A stretch of 64,000 bases of DNA, taken from positions 663,152 through 727,151 of the forward strand of contig PLCA01000003.1 of the NCBI GenBank assembly GCA_003134685.1, given 5' to 3'. The number at the start of each line of letters is the position of its first letter. Within the stretch, counting starts at the first letter, position 1. Position numbers and translations under genes: made by a program. This document shows positions 49,397 through 58,507 of this stretch, one piece after another. The notes beneath the pieces are model-generated. The model was given only the letters and a program-made list of their open reading frames with translations. It was not told the DNA's origin and searched no databases. Source of the DNA: Gemmatimonadota bacterium. Its GTDB lineage: Bacteria; Gemmatimonadota; Gemmatimonadetes; Gemmatimonadales; Gemmatimonadaceae.

Positions 49397-52390
49397 TCAA
49401 AAGTTCATCTCGGCGCCCAGCTGGTATCTGCGAGCATCGGTAACCACGCAGCCAGGTTTGCCGTAGTTTGGATCAGTAACCGGCGCCCCCGTATTGTAGC
49501 ACCCGAAGTTGTTGTGGTTCAGCGCATTGAAGACGTCGAAAGTGACTCCAATCGCTGTCGTTGTTCTTCCGAAGTTCGGGAAGTCCTTACGCAGACGCAT
49601 GTCGATGTTGCGATACGGGAAAGTGCCGGGGACTGTGAAGCCACCGGATCGGAACGGATTGGTCTGCTGATCGGACAGTCCGCAGAATCGGCTGCACCCG
49701 GCATCAACGTTGTATTGACCACCAAGAGTGGCAAGACCGGACCACTGGATTCCAAAGAAATATGGAATGTCTGTAATCCAGTTTGCGACCAACCGTGCTT
49801 TCTCGTCGTTCGATGCGTGCTTTGGAATTGCGGCTGTGTTCGGGTAAGCAAAAGTGTCGCCTTGGTTGTCGATTCCCTGCAGCCAGCGCCGCGCGAAGGT
49901 CAGCGCCAGGCCGGCACCCCAGCCAAACGAATCCAGGGACGGACGACTGTACGCTCGATCAAGTGTCACATTGATCGCGTGGTACCACGTCTGCGCATCA
50001 TTCGAAGAATAAATGATTGCGTTGTACCCGTGTGCTGCCCAATTGAAGGGAGTAGAACAGCAAGTTCCGTTAGAATTCAAGCTGGTGCTGGCCAGACCCT
50101 GGGTGAACAAATCATACGCGTGTTGGTTGGCGTAGCTGACGGACGCGGAATAACCGCCGAATAGCTGACGGACTCCCACGCTCCATTGAGTGGAGCGTGG
50201 CACCTTGAACTTGTTGTCGTACACCCAGAGCTCCGGGTGGCCGTTAGCCTTCGAGACGGCATCCAATGTTGCCGTGTCAGCGGTAAGATATGAATCCTGC
50301 CACGCCACCTCAGTCCCGATTGGCGCCTGTCCCTTGGGAGCGAACAGCGTGAAATAGGTCGGGTTCGAGATCTTCAGCTTTTCGTCGACCGCTACGTCAA
50401 ACGGGATTCGATCGTAGTAAAGACCCCAGCCGCCGAAGATGGTGGTTCTGGCCGCTTGGTCGACCGAATAGGAGAAGCCAAGTCGCGGCTGAAACGCGCC
50501 CTTGAACGGCGTGCGACTGTTGCCAGTCGCGATGTAGCGGCTGAGATCGAGCGGAGTGACCAGGTTGGCAGCGTATAGCCTTAACGTATCCGCGGCTTTT
50601 GGATCGGTCACGAAATTCGTGTTCAGCATGTTGGTCTCGTAATCCCAGCGAACACCAAGATTGAGAGTCAACTGCTTCACTGGACTCCAGTCGTCCTGGA
50701 TATAAGCACCGATCTCCTTGTTGCTGTCCTTCAGCCTCGGATCTCCGGTGCCGTACTGCAACTGAAATGGGGACGCGTAATTGTAGACTTGAGGCCCGAA
50801 TCCGACATCACGGATATCCTGATATTGGAACTGGGGTGTCCCATTGTTGTTCTTGTTGACGTCATACGTCGGGAAGTCGAGGCTCAGTCCGCCCTTGATG
50901 ACGTGCTCTCCGCCAAGCTGAAATCCGGTATACGTGAGATCGTCGCGGAACGACGGGCCTGATTGGATGTATTCCTGCGTCGCGATGTAGCTGCCGATCT
51001 CGTAACAGCAGCTGGTTGGGTAGATAAAGAGCCGGTGCGGGGTACCCGGAGTGTTGGGGCTGAAGCCGCGATGAAACTTCGTGTAACTCAGGAGCGCCTC
51101 GTTGAGCCACGGGCCGCTGAAGAAATTGTGTTTCAGCTGAATGGCCGTGTTGTAATTGTGGAAATTGTTCGCCGTGGAGTACGCCTGGTTGCCGCCAAAC
51201 TGTCGGACATCCGTCTCGGAACGGTTGCTGAAGCTCAGTTCGGCCGAAGACTTGTCGTTGATCTCGTCGCTCAGCTTCCCGAACAGCAGCGTTTCCTTGA
51301 ATGGTGATCCAAAGTTACCGTTGTACTGGAGAAGATTGACGGTGTCGAGCGCCGGGAATCCCGCCGGAGGCGGCAGGAAATTGACGCGACTGGAGCGGTT
51401 CTGAATATTGCCTTCATACGACGCGAAGATGTGGATCTTGTCCTTCACGATCGGACCGCCAACACTCAGGGCGGTAAGAGTCCGGTTGTAGGCTGGTTTC
51501 TTGAAAGTCGTCGGATTGTTGGCTTTGTCTGCGCGCTGAAAGGTGTCCAGCTGCACGAACGAGGCATTCTGATAACCGACCAGTGCGTTGCCGCTCCAGA
51601 CGTTGCCGCCTGACTTGGTCGTTGCGGTTATTACCGCGCTCGACGCCTTCTGGTACTCGGCCTTGAAGTTCTGTCCAATGACCCGGTACTCCTGAACGGC
51701 ATTCCGCGGGAATGGATTGCCACGACTGGCGTCCTGTCCGGCGATACCACCCTGCGTCATGTCATTCTTGAAGCTCGTGCCGTCGATGAAGAGGTTGAGC
51801 GAGCTCGGCGACTGCCCTCCGGCCGAGACAGTTCTAAAGGGGTTCGGTGAGTTCACATCGATGCGATCGTCTGTGACGCTGATGCCAGGCGCCAGAGCCG
51901 CCAAATCGAGAAAGTTGCGGCTTGGCGTCGGCAGCTTGGCTATCTGCGCCTGCGTAATGTTGGTCGCGCTTTCGGAAGTCCGCGTCTCCGTTCCCGTGGC
52001 GGCCGTAACGACCTGAGTTGCCAGCTCCGTGGCCTGCGCCGTGAGAGAGAAGTCTTGTTGTTGCGTCGATCCGATCTGCACAACGATAGAACGATTCTGT
52101 GGGGCGCTTCCGATTCTGCGGACAGTCACGTCATACGTGCCCGGCACAAGTCCGACGAGGTTGTACACTCCCGCGTCGTTTGATTGCGTCGTGCGCTGCA
52201 CGCCGCTGCTGGTATTTCTCGCCAGGATTTGCGCGCTCGCAATCGGCGCTCCGCCGGCGCCACTGACGGTGCCGCGGATCGTTCCCGTCGAGTTCTGCGC
52301 AAAGAGATTCCCGCTCACAATGCATAGGAGCGCGATCGCTGTGGCAACTCCTCGAGAGAATCGATGAAGATTGATGCTGCTGGTATTCAT
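49397..52390 (-). CDS. Oar-like TonB-dependent receptor of the glycan locus
   Basis: A 997-aa outer-membrane protein: signal peptide (to about 32, SGNLFAQ), carboxypeptidase-regulatory-like domain (about 35-115), plug ([18 protein letters not shown] ... [10 protein letters not shown], about 150-265) and barrel ending [10 protein letters not shown]. It starts 53 nt after the lacI stop and precedes the GH144 gene, so it probably imports the glycan fragments made outside. It resembles the receptor at 15306 in plan. Confidence 0.9.
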   Translation of the reverse strand: MNTSSINLHRFSRGVATAIALLCIVSGNLFAQNSTGTIRGTVSGAGGAPIASAQILARNTSSGVQRTTQSNDAGVYNLVGLVPGTYDVTVRRIGSAPQNRSIVVQIGSTQQQDFSLTAQATELATQVVTAATGTETRTSESATNITQAQIAKLPTPSRNFLDLAALAPGISVTDDRIDVNSPNPFRTVSAGGQSPSSLNLFIDGTSFKNDMTQGGIAGQDASRGNPFPRNAVQEYRVIGQNFKAEYQKASSAVITATTKSGGNVWSGNALVGYQNASFVQLDTFQRADKANNPTTFKKPAYNRTLTALSVGGPIVKDKIHIFASYEGNIQNRSSRVNFLPPPAGFPALDTVNLLQYNGNFGSPFKETLLFGKLSDEINDKSSAELSFSNRSETDVRQFGGNQAYSTANNFHNYNTAIQLKHNFFSGPWLNEALLSYTKFHRGFSPNTPGTPHRLFIYPTSCCYEIGSYIATQEYIQSGPSFRDDLTYTGFQLGGEHVIKGGLSLDFPTYDVNKNNNGTPQFQYQDIRDVGFGPQVYNYASPFQLQYGTGDPRLKDSNKEIGAYIQDDWSPVKQLTLNLGVRWDYETNMLNTNFVTDPKAADTLRLYAANLVTPLDLSRYIATGNSRTPFKGAFQPRLGFSYSVDQAARTTIFGGWGLYYDRIPFDVAVDEKLKISNPTYFTLFAPKGQAPIGTEVAWQDSYLTADTATLDAVSKANGHPELWVYDNKFKVPRSTQWSVGVRQLFGGYSASVSYANQHAYDLFTQGLASTSLNSNGTCCSTPFNWAAHGYNAIIYSSNDAQTWYHAINVTLDRAYSRPSLDSFGWGAGLALTFARRWLQGIDNQGDTFAYPNTAAIPKHASNDEKARLVANWITDIPYFFGIQWSGLATLGGQYNVDAGCSRFCGLSDQQTNPFRSGGFTVPGTFPYRNIDMRLRKDFPNFGRTTTAIGVTFDVFNALNHNNFGCYNTGAPVTDPNYGKPGCVVTDARRYQLGAEMNF

Positions 52391-52408
52391 TTACATCTCC
52401 TGTTGTTG

Positions 52409-52455
52409 TTGTACTACAAGAAAATCATTACAGACACGGTGTATCAGACTGATAC
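52409..52455 (-). promoter_or_regulatory. Two palindromes upstream of the Oar-like receptor gene
   Basis: TTGTACTACAA (52409-52419) and GTATCAGACTGATAC (52441-52455) are perfect palindromes around a central base, located 19 and 51 nt upstream of the receptor start, the second overlapping the lacI stop codon. They are candidate operators for a dimeric regulator; neither matches the CG-centred LacI type seen at 53595. Confidence 0.5.
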
Positions 52456-53490
52456 CAACTTCCTCTTGAGGGTTTGTGGTGGAGGACGCTCCGCCGGCAC
52501 ACCGCCGGTCGAGCGCCGAATGACGAGCTTGGTCGACACCCGCTCGCGACGCCGCGGGTGATCGTTCTTGTGCGTGATGCCGTGGAGGAGGAGATCTACC
52601 GCCCTCGCACCGAGCTCCCAGATGGGGACGTGCACCGAGGACAGGGGTGGATCCATGTAGCGCGCGAGTGGAATGTCGTCGAAGCCGGCGACCGCCATCT
52701 CCTCCGGAACCGCAATGCCCGACTCACGGAGCGCGCTCAACACGCCGATCGCCATCGAGTCGTTGGCCGCGAAGATCGCCGTCGGCCGATTTTTTAGCGC
52801 GATGAGCTTGAGCACCGCGGAGTATCCCGCCGCTTCGGTGAAGTCGCCTTCACGCTCGAGCAAAGGATCCAGCATGATCCCCGCCTCGCGCAACGACATC
52901 CTGTAGCCGCGCAATCTCTCCGCGGCGTCGTAGTTGCGCGGCGACCCTTTGATGATCGCGATCCGCCTGTGCCCCACCGAGATGAGGTGCGCCACCATTT
53001 CACGCGCCCCTCGGCAATTCTGGATCGTGAGGGAATCGATCTCGTTCCCCCTCGACACCGAGCACAATAACACCACCGGAATGGTGCTCGGCAAATTCAA
53101 CAGCGACTCCGCGTCGAGATCGGGAGACATCACGACGACGCCATCGGCGCGCCCACGCATCGCGCGTATCGCGGTCTCGATGCCATGCCTGTCGGCGTAT
53201 GCCCTCGAGATCAGGAGGTGAAACCCGTTCCGTTGCGCTGTGTCGTCCATGCCGCGAATGACTTCAGAGAAGAATTCTCCATAGAGGTCAGGAAGAAGAA
53301 CGCCGAGCGTCTGGGTCTTGCTCGTGATGAGACTCCGCGCCCCGCTGTGCGGGACGTAGCGCATGCGTCCGGCGACTTCGCGAATCAATCGCCGCGTCTC
53401 CTCGCTTACCGGTCCGCTGCCGTTTAGAACTCTGGAGACGGTGGCGACGGACATTTTTGCTTCACGCGCGACATCCTTGATCGTGACCAT
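52444..53490 (-). CDS. LacI-family transcriptional regulator of the glycan locus
   Basis: A 348-aa regulator. The N-terminal helix-turn-helix with hinge (TIKDVAREAKMSVATVSRVLNG) is followed by a periplasmic-binding-protein-like sensor domain (about 62-330: LGVLLPDLYGEFFSEVIRG, FAANDSMAIGVLSALRE, VAGFDDIPLARYMDPPLSSV). It probably binds an oligosaccharide and represses the receptor, GH144 and transporter genes. A LacI-type site at 53595 suggests control of its own promoter. The C-terminal tail (RPPPQTLKRKLVSV) is slightly longer than usual. Confidence 0.93.
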   Translation of the reverse strand: MVTIKDVAREAKMSVATVSRVLNGSGPVSEETRRLIREVAGRMRYVPHSGARSLITSKTQTLGVLLPDLYGEFFSEVIRGMDDTAQRNGFHLLISRAYADRHGIETAIRAMRGRADGVVVMSPDLDAESLLNLPSTIPVVLLCSVSRGNEIDSLTIQNCRGAREMVAHLISVGHRRIAIIKGSPRNYDAAERLRGYRMSLREAGIMLDPLLEREGDFTEAAGYSAVLKLIALKNRPTAIFAANDSMAIGVLSALRESGIAVPEEMAVAGFDDIPLARYMDPPLSSVHVPIWELGARAVDLLLHGITHKNDHPRRRERVSTKLVIRRSTGGVPAERPPPQTLKRKLVSV

Positions 53491-53594
53491 TCTCCTCGCA
53501 ACAATGGACCCGGACTCGGATCACGGGATGACCGAGTGGGAGACGGGAGGAACAGCTGAGCTATTGGCCGATCTTTGTCTTTACGGCCCAAATA

Positions 53595-53608
53595 TGTAAT
53601 CGTTTACA
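53595..53608. promoter_or_regulatory. LacI-type operator candidate
   Basis: TGTAATCGTTTACA is a 14-bp near-palindrome with central CG and TGTAA/TTACA half-sites, the usual LacI-family form. It lies 105 nt upstream of lacI and 72 nt upstream of the divergent lipoprotein gene. Confidence 0.6.
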
Positions 53609-53679
53609 TAGAGGGCGCCAGACCCAGTTGCGAAGGGTGCCACCTTCCCCCACCTCATCCAGGCGTCGAACTTTCGCGG

Positions 53680-54969
53680 GTGAGAATCCCAACCATCGTT
53701 CGATTCGTTGCGTTCACCGTATCGCTCTTCGTCCTCACCTCAGCGTGCCGCGAAGTCGCGCCCGCATTCGGACCCAACATCGCGCTCGCGCGGCAGAACG
53801 CGGAAGAATTCTTTTACTCCGTCGGCTCGCGCTTCACCAATATCCAGCGACCGCCGAGGATCTCTCACGCGCGGGTGCAGTTCGGGCATTATGCGCTTAC
53901 CCCGTCGGGCGTCTACAACGACACGAGCGTCTGGCTCGCCATCGGACCCGACAGCGCGCGACTATTCGGTGACGAAGGAGTGTTCTCCGTCGATCGCTAC
54001 ATCGTGAACACCAAGCTCACGACCACACCACCAGACGCGCTCAGCGAATCACGCGAGATCGTGCGACTCCGAAAGCTCAATGACAACGAGTACGAGTGGT
54101 TCACCAACGTCGAAGTCGCGCTGGGAAGCATCGCCGCGAAGAGCATGACCGACGTGCTGGCCGCGTCTCTCGCCAGCGGCGAAGGGAAATCTCCCGCGGC
54201 CATTCGTGCCAACTATACGACCGGCTTCCCGCGCACCATGGCGGCGATGGGGAGATTGTTCACGATCGACACACTCCGCGCGGCACCCGACAGCGATGGC
54301 GCGACGACATACGACATCGCCATCAAGCTGACGCCCGACATCCTCAAGGCGACGATGCCGCACTACGCGGCGTACATCGACAAGTACATCAGCAAGGGAA
54401 AGTACCGAATCACGCTCACTGACAAGACCGGTGCGCGCTGGTTCGACGCGTGGGCTGCCAACTATTACATGCACTTCAGGATGCGGAGCAAGGGCGGACA
54501 CTTCGCGCCATTCGAGGGCGCTGTGAGACCGATGCCGGAGGCGCTCACCATCCACGTCGATTTGTCGATGAAGATTCTGATCTTCACAGTAGGGTGGACT
54601 GAAATGGCGGGCGACTTCGAAGTCATCAACACGCCGCACGAGCGCGGCTGGTCGATGCACTTCGCAAAGGAGCCGGAGTGGCACCTGCCTCCGACCGTTG
54701 GATATCTGCTCAAGTCTTCGCTGCGGCGGCCATTCCAGGACCCGGGAATCCCGGTGCGGATATCGATAAGAGACAACCCCGGCTCGCAGACGATTCTCAA
54801 CAGACGCGGGACGCTGGTCGTTCAGGAGAGCGGGATTCTCCGATTCCTCAATCGATTGAGTGGAACGGCGGTCGGAGATTTTCTGGGGCCGTCGGAGCGG
54901 GAGGCGAATCGCTTCAATGCGGATGCCTTCCGGGCCCTAAGGCAGGATGTTGCCGCGCTCCTGCAATAA
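53680..54969 (+). CDS. Lipoprotein of unknown function
   Basis: A 429-aa protein from GTG 53680, giving basic residues, a hydrophobic run and lipobox VLTSAC (Cys near 19). No domain is recognised. The mature part mixes strands and helices, with an Asp/Lys-rich middle (DILKATMPHYAAYIDKYISKGKYRITLTD) and a C-terminal helical region. It is divergent from lacI and shares its regulatory space, so it may belong to the same regulon. Confidence 0.75.
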   Translation: MRIPTIVRFVAFTVSLFVLTSACREVAPAFGPNIALARQNAEEFFYSVGSRFTNIQRPPRISHARVQFGHYALTPSGVYNDTSVWLAIGPDSARLFGDEGVFSVDRYIVNTKLTTTPPDALSESREIVRLRKLNDNEYEWFTNVEVALGSIAAKSMTDVLAASLASGEGKSPAAIRANYTTGFPRTMAAMGRLFTIDTLRAAPDSDGATTYDIAIKLTPDILKATMPHYAAYIDKYISKGKYRITLTDKTGARWFDAWAANYYMHFRMRSKGGHFAPFEGAVRPMPEALTIHVDLSMKILIFTVGWTEMAGDFEVINTPHERGWSMHFAKEPEWHLPPTVGYLLKSSLRRPFQDPGIPVRISIRDNPGSQTILNRRGTLVVQESGILRFLNRLSGTAVGDFLGPSEREANRFNADAFRALRQDVAALLQ

Positions 54970-55241
54970 AGGAGAAGAGGCTCTTCTACCTCCTGCCTCA
55001 TATCTGTGCCCCTCTCGCACCTCCCACCTCGTTCTTCTCGCAGTGAAAACCGCTCCTTCCCTGGGGAGGATCCCTCTACGGATGGGGTTGCGGGGGGCCG
55101 TCCTCGGCCTAACATTCCAGAGCGAAGGGGTCGCTCATTTTGTAGGATTCCGGAGCGGAGGGGGATTACCCCGTGACGTGACGCCCCCTTGCCGAGTCAA
55201 GTGGCATGCTACACGACACACCCGAAGCCCGAGATGATGTC
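54970..55241. other. Intergenic stretch without recognised content
   Basis: About 270 nt between a lipoprotein gene and the SnoaL-like gene. CT-rich and G-rich runs occur (for example GAGCGGAGGGGGAT at 55153-55166), but no hairpin, repeat of the families listed here, or gene is seen. Confidence 0.5.
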
Positions 55242-55655
55242 ATGACGATCACGACCACCGACAATCTCGCAATCGCGCGTCGCTACCTGGAAGCTCTGGA
55301 AAACGGCGCCGAGGGTGGCACGTTGGCGGACTTCTTCACCAAGGACGCGGTCCAGGAGGAGTTTCCGAACCGGCTGTCCCCGATTGGAGCTCACCGCGAT
55401 CTCAAACAGCTTCTTGACGCGGCCAGGAAGGGGAAGAAGACACTCAGGGCCCAGAAGTACGACGTCCTGAACTCGATCGTCGACGGCGACTCAGTTGCGC
55501 TCGAGGTTTTCTGGAGCGGATATCTCGCGGTTCCGGTCGACAGTCTGCCCGCCGACTCGGAGATGCGCGCCCACCTGTCGATATGGCTGGAGTTCAGGGA
55601 CGGGAAGATCGCTCGGCAGAACAATTACGACTGCTTTGATCCCTGGTGGGTGTAG
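55242..55655 (+). CDS. SnoaL-like / NTF2-fold protein
   Basis: A 137-aa protein of the SnoaL/NTF2-like fold: an N-terminal helix (LAIARRYLEALENG), FFTKDAVQEEFPNRL, a central helix, then strands (YDVLNSIVDGDSVALEVFWSGYL, MRAHLSIWLEFRDGKIARQNNYDCFDPW). Such proteins are small binding or isomerase-like domains with varied roles; the last segment is typical. ATG 55242 is chosen; ATG 55206 would add 12 residues. A terminator follows. Confidence 0.85.
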   Translation: MTITTTDNLAIARRYLEALENGAEGGTLADFFTKDAVQEEFPNRLSPIGAHRDLKQLLDAARKGKKTLRAQKYDVLNSIVDGDSVALEVFWSGYLAVPVDSLPADSEMRAHLSIWLEFRDGKIARQNNYDCFDPWWV

Positions 55656-55693
55656 CCCCGGGTTCGAGATCGTTGAGCTAGTAGAAACAGAAA

Positions 55694-55729
55694 CGCCGCA
55701 AACTCTGTGAGTTTGCGGCGATTTATTTT
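55694..55729. terminator. Intrinsic terminator shared by the SnoaL-like gene and tRNA-Ala
   Basis: CGCCGCAAACTC (55694-55705) pairs perfectly with GAGTTTGCGGCG (55709-55720), loop TGT, then ATTTATTTT on plus. On minus the stem is followed by TTTCTGTTTC, so it can also end transcription from the tRNA. Confidence 0.9.
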
Positions 55730-55825
55730 GGCGGTCGCCCGCCCAATCGTGCCACGCACACCGTCATTGGAACTCTACGTCCTACCGATCGGTGGCGGGC
55801 AGCTAATCAATTTTCAAAAAAACAA

Positions 55826-55898
55826 TGGAGCTGAGGGGGATCGAACCCCTGACCTCTGCAGTGCGATTGCAGCGCTCTCCCAGCTGAGCTACAGCCCC
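55826..55898 (-). tRNA. tRNA-Ala, anticodon CGC
   Basis: On the minus strand the 73 bases fold as a complete cloverleaf: acceptor GGGGCTG/CAGCTCC, D arm GCTC/GAGC, anticodon stem CTGCA/TGCAG with loop ATCGCAC (anticodon CGC), T arm AGGGG/CCCCT with TTCGATC. The G3-U70 pair that marks alanine tRNAs is present, and the discriminator base is A. CCA is not encoded. It reads GCG codons, frequent in this GC-rich DNA. Confidence 0.97.
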
Positions 55899-55956
55899 GC
55901 GCGAACGCGACGGACTGTACTCGAACCAAGGTCGGGCTGATCCGTCGCACCGGATC

Positions 55957-55987
55957 AAAGCAAAAGCCCCGCGGAACAACGCGGGGC
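55957..55987 (-). terminator. Terminator-like hairpin between the tRNA-Ala promoter and the tRNA
   Basis: On the minus strand GCCCCGCG, loop, CGCGGGGC and then TTTTGCTTTG (arms at 55980-55987 and 55966-55973). It falls after the candidate promoter and before the tRNA, where a terminator is not expected. Confidence 0.75.
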
Positions 55988-55999
55988 CGCTCTTCACTG

Positions 56000-56027
56000 A
56001 AACTAGCGGATCCGCACCCAAAGTCAA
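56000..56027 (-). promoter_or_regulatory. Candidate promoter for tRNA-Ala
   Basis: Minus strand TTGACT (56027-56022), 16-nt spacer, TAGTTT (56005-56000). A start near 55993 would give a leader of about 95 nt before the tRNA. Confidence 0.55.
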
Positions 56028-56134
56028 GACCCTAATTCTGTCTTCAGACCTGTAACTCTTTACCCGGCTTAATCATACAGGCCGGGCAACAAGTGTAGGA
56101 CGAACGGGCTGGCAAATCGTAACAGCTCTTTGAA

Positions 56135-56333
56135 AACTGCAAATGAACGAGAGGGGAGCTGTCAGCTGAAAGAAGTTGCGGGCCGTTAGCTGCAAACACC
56201 GGGACGCCACTCGGCGGTGTTATGACAAAAGCAGTCGCTTTTGCCCTGACCCGTGCCGGTGACGTCCCGACGTAGTAAAGCTTACAGCCATCACCTTGAA
56301 AGCTGTCAGCTCCCCTGTCGTTCAGTTGCAGTT
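56135..56333. repeat. Inverted-repeat element M1
   Basis: The left arm (56135-56172) and the complement of the right arm (56296-56333) agree at 30 of the first 33 bases and begin AACTGCAAATGAACG and AACTGCAACTGAACG. The arms contain the sub-palindrome GGGGAGCTGTCAGC. The centre (about 120 nt) has no gene. The same end sequence opens element M2 at 61562. It lies just before RNase Z and could affect its promoter. Confidence 0.75.
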
Positions 56334-56374
56334 TCCGCCGCCGGGCCGGAATCAAGCCGCGATATATTCCCCGG

Positions 56375-57310
56375 GTGTCGCTCTCCCTCCGCTTCCTAGG
56401 CACCTCCGCGTCCCGCCCAACGGTCGAGCGGAATGTCTCCTCTCTCGCGCTCATCCGCGAGGGCGAGACGCTCATGTTCGACTGCGGCGAAGGCACCCAG
56501 CGACAGATGATGCGTTACGGGATCAGCTTCGCGCTCTCGGACATCTTCTTCACGCACATGCACGCGGACCACATGCTGGGCGTCACCGGATTGCTGCGCA
56601 CGCTCGCACTTCAGGGCCGCACCGAGCCGATGAATCTCTACGGCCCGCCCGGCTCCGAAAAAATGCTGTGGCGCGCCATTACGCTCGGAAGCGAGAAGCA
56701 GGCTTTCGAGATCAAGGTGTTCGAGATCACGCCGGAGACGCCGGTGAAGAGGAACGGGTATTCAGTCATTCCCTTCACCGTCGAGCATGGCGACAGGCTG
56801 GCGATCGGGTATCACATCGCCGAAGAGACGCGACTGGGAAGATTCAATCCCGAGCTGGCGCGCGAGATGGGAATCCCCGAGGGCCCGCTTTGGGGGAAAA
56901 TCCACAAGGGTGAGACGGTGAGTCTGCCCGACGGTCGCACGGTCAAGCCATCGGAGCTGGTCGGACCCACGCGCCCGGGTCGACGCATCGTGCTGACCGG
57001 TGATTCACGTCCCTCAGAGGGCACCATCGCAGTCGCGACGGGCGCCGACATCCTGGTTCACGAAGCGACGTTCGCGACCGAAGAGGCGCCGCGCGCGCTC
57101 GAGACCGGACATTCGACCGCGCGCGAGGCGGCCGAGGTGGCCGCCAAGGCCGGGGTGAAGAAGCTCGTGCTCACCCACGTTTCCGCCCGCTACTCCCGCG
57201 ACACGTCCGAGCTCGAGCGCGAGGCCCGCGAGATTTTTCCGGCCACTGTCATCGCGCGCGACGGACTCGAGATCGAGATTCCGTTCGAGCAGGCGGCTGC
57301 GGATTCATAG
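56375..57310 (+). CDS. rnz: Ribonuclease Z (tRNA 3' processing endonuclease)
   Basis: A 311-aa short-form RNase Z of the metallo-beta-lactamase fold that cuts the 3' trailer of tRNA precursors. Motifs: LGTSASRPTVERNVSS at the N-terminus, zinc site FFTHMHADHMLG (about 68-79), flexible-arm region, VLTGDSRPS, VHEATFA and LTHVSARY. The start is GTG 56375. It lies 470 nt from tRNA-Ala, which needs 3' processing because CCA is not encoded. A long-arm element begins 19 nt after the stop. Confidence 0.95.
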   Translation: MSLSLRFLGTSASRPTVERNVSSLALIREGETLMFDCGEGTQRQMMRYGISFALSDIFFTHMHADHMLGVTGLLRTLALQGRTEPMNLYGPPGSEKMLWRAITLGSEKQAFEIKVFEITPETPVKRNGYSVIPFTVEHGDRLAIGYHIAEETRLGRFNPELAREMGIPEGPLWGKIHKGETVSLPDGRTVKPSELVGPTRPGRRIVLTGDSRPSEGTIAVATGADILVHEATFATEEAPRALETGHSTAREAAEVAAKAGVKKLVLTHVSARYSRDTSELEREAREIFPATVIARDGLEIEIPFEQAAADS

Positions 57311-57328
57311 ATCGTCGCGCGGTCGGTC

Positions 57329-57444
57329 GGCGAGGATGTCCTCTTCGGGAACTCTCGCCTGCCGCTTCGCCTGGCGGCCTCGCTGCACCGCGCCGCCTTG
57401 CGGCGGCGCTGGCTGCGGCCGCTCCCTCCGAGGACACCCTTGCC
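57329..57444. repeat. Long-arm structured repeat, copy C (reverse orientation)
   Basis: Arms GGCGAGGATGTCCTC (57329-57343) and GAGGACACCCTTGCC (57430-57444) pair at 14 of 15 positions (one G-U, one A-C mismatch). In reverse it opens TGGGAGGGAGGC and runs into GAGCGGCCGCAGCCAGCGCC, matching copy D at 63951-64000 at 47 of 50 bases. The inside (CGCCGCCTTGCGGCGGCG) forms its own hairpin and differs from copies A and B. Confidence 0.85.
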
Positions 57445-57592
57445 TCCCTCCCACCTGAGATCTCGTTGATCGCGTAGCCCGTGTCCGCGAATCGGACTCG
57501 AATATGCGCGCACGTCCGACGCGCGCGCTGCCCCACGCACTGACGCGTGGGACCCGCGCGACTAGAACCTGCTGTGATTCAAGCGGGAAGGA

Positions 57593-57718
57593 GGCGGGGG
57601 GTCCTCGCAGCGGCTTTCCAAAGCGAGCGCGAGGAGGAGACCCGCGACTGAGCGGAGCGAAGGAGCGCTGTTAGGGGCTCCGACCAAGCGAGCGTAGCCG
57701 CGAAGAGGACCCCCCGCC
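57593..57718. repeat. Long-arm structured repeat, copy B
   Basis: Arms GGCGGGGGGTCCTC (57593-57606) and GAGGACCCCCCGCC (57705-57718) pair perfectly over 14 bases. The inside is very close to copy A (GGCTTTCCAAAGCGAGCGCG, GGCTCCGACCAAGCGAGCGT). It ends 29 nt from the stop of the converging gene at 57747. Between C and B (57445-57592) nothing else is recognised. Confidence 0.85.
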
Positions 57719-57746
57719 GACTGACCAAGCGCGCAGGACTAAGGGA

Positions 57747-58040
57747 CTAAGACGCCCGGTCGACGCGCGTAAGATTGTTCGACACGGGCATAGAGCGCCG
57801 AAAGAGCGCGCGCAGCTTCTCGTCCGTGAGCCCTTGCATGATTTTGTCCGGCGCGACACGCGACGTCACGCTACGAGACTCCGGCCCATTCCAGATATCC
57901 CAGGCGTAGCGGTCGAGCCGCGCGGTCTTGCCGCCCGGATGATGGAACACGATCATCGCGTTGCTGGCGCCTGGCACCTGAACTTCGACGCCCCAGTTCG
58001 TTCCGTCGGGGCCGCTGAACGGCTTTATCTGTCTTGCCAT
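57747..58040 (-). CDS. Small conserved protein, unknown function
   Basis: A 97-aa soluble protein beginning MARQIKPFSGPDGTNWGVEV. Strand-like segments (WGVEVQVPGASNAMIVFHHP, ARLDRYAWDIWNG) and a helical C-terminus (TDEKLRALFRRSMPV) suggest a compact alpha/beta fold. I recognise the general pattern from short conserved proteins of this phylum but cannot name a family. Seven bases separate it from the DUF2203 gene upstream, so they are cotranscribed. Confidence 0.75.
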   Translation of the reverse strand: MARQIKPFSGPDGTNWGVEVQVPGASNAMIVFHHPGGKTARLDRYAWDIWNGPESRSVTSRVAPDKIMQGLTDEKLRALFRRSMPVSNNLTRVDRAS

Positions 58041-58047
58041 GATTTCT

Positions 58048-58458
58048 CTAGTGAGATGTCACTGCCAGCGGATGCAATGGCTGCCGTCCGCCGAAGCCAG
58101 CGTCCATTTCGTGCCAATAAAGCACGCTTGGCTCGCCGAGTTTCCAGCAAAAGAAAACCTCGCGTCCGTCGATCTGTCCGCGAAAATCCACCAGTCCCGT
58201 GTCCATGCCCTTGCAAACTACGTCCAGCGCGTTCAGCTCGGCGATGTAACCCTCGATGTCGCGCGCGAGCCGCTGCGCTTCAATCTGCAGTAGCTCCGCG
58301 ATTGCGTCGGGGCGATCAGGGCTCGATCCCACCGTCGCGAGCTCGAACTCGCGGACCTTATCCTCCCAGCGCGCATGATCGCGCACAAGGTCCTCGACGA
58401 TCCTCCCGACCAGGGGCAGCGTCCGGTTCGCTTCTTCGATTGTGAAGATCTTTTCCAT
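58048..58458 (-). CDS. DUF2203 family protein
   Basis: A 136-aa protein; ATG 58458 has GGAG four bases before it. It starts with FTIEEANRTLPLVGRIVEDLV, a long helix, and ends with DGREVFFCWKLGEPSVLYWHEMDAGFGGRQPL, the DUF2203 signature. No catalytic role is known. The pattern of one helical hairpin plus a small beta unit fits a regulatory or adaptor protein. Cotranscribed with the gene at 57747. Confidence 0.85.
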   Translation of the reverse strand: MEKIFTIEEANRTLPLVGRIVEDLVRDHARWEDKVREFELATVGSSPDRPDAIAELLQIEAQRLARDIEGYIAELNALDVVCKGMDTGLVDFRGQIDGREVFFCWKLGEPSVLYWHEMDAGFGGRQPLHPLAVTSH

Positions 58459-58507
58459 GACTCCTACTGTGGTGAGATGCGGAAGCCTGGTCAAGGCCGT
58501 TGCGAGA

